NCBI GenBank assembly: GCA_963811365.1
Contig: CAWEQW010000008.1
Span: 682,001 to 746,000 of the forward strand
Reading direction: 5' to 3'
Length of the DNA stretch: 64,000 nt
From: CAWEQW01 sp963811365
GTDB lineage: Bacteria; Actinomycetota; Actinomycetes; Propionibacteriales; Nocardioidaceae
Both the position numbers and the translations under genes were made by a program. The notes under the pieces were generated by a model. It did not search any database, had not been told where the DNA came from, and saw only the letters and a program-made list of their open reading frames with translations. Shown here piece after piece: positions 62,970 to 64,000 of the stretch. The first letter of the stretch is position 1. Every line of letters begins with the position of its first letter.

Positions 62970-62996
62970 CGTCGAGCAGCTACCTGCAGTGCCGGC

Positions 62997-64000
62997 TCAG
63001 CTGATGACCACCGGCCGGGTCCCGGACACCAGCCGCCAGTCGACGGAGGCGAACACCGACGGGTCGATCGTGCCGTGGGCGGTGACCCAGTCGATGATCA
63101 GCTGCCGGATCTCCACCTGCCGGTTGTAGACCACCGGAGCCGTGCTCACCGCGGGGAAGCCGCCCCCGCCGGACTGCCGGTAGTTGTTGATCGCCATCAG
63201 GAACTCCTGGCCGTCGAGAACCGGAGCACCGTCGTACTGCAGGTTCGCGATCCGGCTCCCCGGGTCCGCGGCGATGTCGATGTCGTAGGTGAGCGGTGCG
63301 GTGTAGCCACCGACGATGTCGTAGTTGTAGTCCGGGGTGCCTGTCGGCGCGGCCGGCGTCACCGCGTTGGTGACCTGGTCGACCGTGAACGGGCCCGTGC
63401 CGCTGACCTTCTGGAAGTAGCGCGCGGAGTACTCCAGGTAGTCGCGCACCTGCGCCCCGGTCACCTTGATGCCGAGCAGCGTGTTGTCGTAGATGTACAG
63501 CCCCGCGACGTCGCGAACCGTCACCTGACCCTGCGGGATCGCCGCCGCCCGGTTGAACGGCGCCGCGATGCTCAGCACCGGCAGGGCGGCGTCCGGCGTG
63601 CCGGCGACCGCCTTGGCGACGGCGTCGGCCTGCACATGGTTGACGAAGTCGATCGCCGCGGCGTCCTCCACCACCGCGCGCTCGGCCGACATCGCCTCGG
63701 ACGAGGTGCCGATCGGCGAGTTGACGTAGTCGACGACGACGTCGTGCTGCTTGGTCAGCGCGGCCACGATGCGGGGGTCCTCGTCGACCGCGTTGGAGTT
63801 GAGCAGCTGGGCGCCGAGCCGCTCCACCCGCCAGCCCTGGGGCCCGTAGCCGAGCTCGAACGTGATCACCGACAGCCGCATCCCCCACTTGAGCGGCTCG
63901 GTGAGCAGCACCTGCTTGCCGGTCTGCTCATTGGTCACCCAGCGCTCGACGATCTCCACGTGGGCGTGGCCGACGAGGATCGCGTCGATGCCCGGGACCT
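62997..64000 (-). CDS. Secreted bifunctional metallophosphatase/5'-nucleotidase, 5' end outside window
   Basis: The frame is open to the right edge and about 333 C-terminal residues are present. The start of the visible part, IDAILVGHAHVEI, is the last metal-binding GHxH block of the metallophosphatase domain. The rest is the 5'-nucleotidase C-terminal domain (FVNHVQADAVAKAV, GLYIYDNTLLGIKVTGAQVR, YDIDIAADPGSRI, FLMAINNYRQSGGGGFP). The family hydrolyses nucleotides and cyclic nucleotides outside the cell. The signal peptide lies outside the window. Confidence 0.9.
   Translation of the reverse strand, partial: VPGIDAILVGHAHVEIVERWVTNEQTGKQVLLTEPLKWGMRLSVITFELGYGPQGWRVERLGAQLLNSNAVDEDPRIVAALTKQHDVVVDYVNSPIGTSSEAMSAERAVVEDAAAIDFVNHVQADAVAKAVAGTPDAALPVLSIAAPFNRAAAIPQGQVTVRDVAGLYIYDNTLLGIKVTGAQVRDYLEYSARYFQKVSGTGPFTVDQVTNAVTPAAPTGTPDYNYDIVGGYTAPLTYDIDIAADPGSRIANLQYDGAPVLDGQEFLMAINNYRQSGGGGFPAVSTAPVVYNRQVEIRQLIIDWVTAHGTIDPSVFASVDWRLVSGTRPVVIS

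Overview
The window is chromosomal DNA of a high-GC actinobacterium. Base composition, TANNNT-type -10 boxes placed about 7 nt before GTG/ATG starts, the mec-cysO-cysM cysteine operon, DUF2017, wax ester synthase/DGAT enzymes and a SigB/SigF-type sigma factor all point that way. A Nocardioides-like member of the Propionibacteriales is my best guess, by inference only. No phage, plasmid, CRISPR or intact insertion sequence was seen.

Layout. 0-6 kb: the end of an acetylxylan esterase, a GcvT-like protein, an SDR enzyme, a GNAT and a HIT protein, separated by decayed fragments (retropepsin-like, IS5-type transposase, HelR/UvrD-type helicase C-terminus). 5.4-16.4 kb: an amino-sugar regulon. A DasABC-like ABC importer with a DeoR regulator diverges from SIS-domain, ROK kinase and NagA genes, followed by a leader-less GH20 hexosaminidase and an exported GH31 enzyme. 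Two DasR-like sites lie in the two divergent control regions. 16.5-21.7 kb: a xylose/alditol cluster (AldO-like oxidase, ROK repressor, xylA, xylB) in which the reading frames are broken many times although protein similarity continues in every frame. 21.7-24.4 kb: small membrane or secreted proteins and a methyltransferase. 24.5-27.5 kb: metY and a metX-metW fusion. 27.6-32.6 kb: a TetR regulator diverging from a GcvT-like/FAD oxidoreductase operon, then a first WS/DGAT. 32.6-40.8 kb: two very large multi-domain sensor kinases flanking a secreted beta-propeller-like protein. 40.9-49.3 kb: transporter, cupredoxin-like lipoprotein, aldo/keto reductase, sigF-like factor with its own promoter, GroES-like protein, peroxiredoxin, tRNA-Leu(UAG), quinone reductase and a GH18 protein. 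49.4-61.2 kb: a core block (rdgB, rph, metallo-beta-lactamase-fold protein, murI, prs-like, plsC, WS/DGAT, cysM, cysO, mec, DUF2017, clpS, then divergent pncB, esterase, pncA) that recalls the M. tuberculosis Rv1330c-Rv1341 neighbourhood. The window ends with an APC permease and part of a secreted 5'-nucleotidase.

How the parts fit. Chitobiose or GlcNAc oligomers would enter through the ABC importer, be cut inside the cell by the GH20 enzyme, and be phosphorylated, deacetylated and deaminated by the ROK, NagA and SIS proteins. MetY and MetXW give a direct-sulfhydrylation route to homocysteine. Mec, CysO and CysM give the thiocarboxylate route to cysteine. pncA and pncB salvage nicotinamide. 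The most unusual items are a CysO whose Gly-Gly is followed by a 15-residue tail starting with Cys, four DevR/DosR-like boxes at a constant distance from their -10 elements (two before WS/DGAT genes), the near-palindromic divergent leaderless promoter between clpS and pncB, the metX-metW fusion, and a one-polypeptide kinase/receiver/SpoIIE/HATPase regulator.
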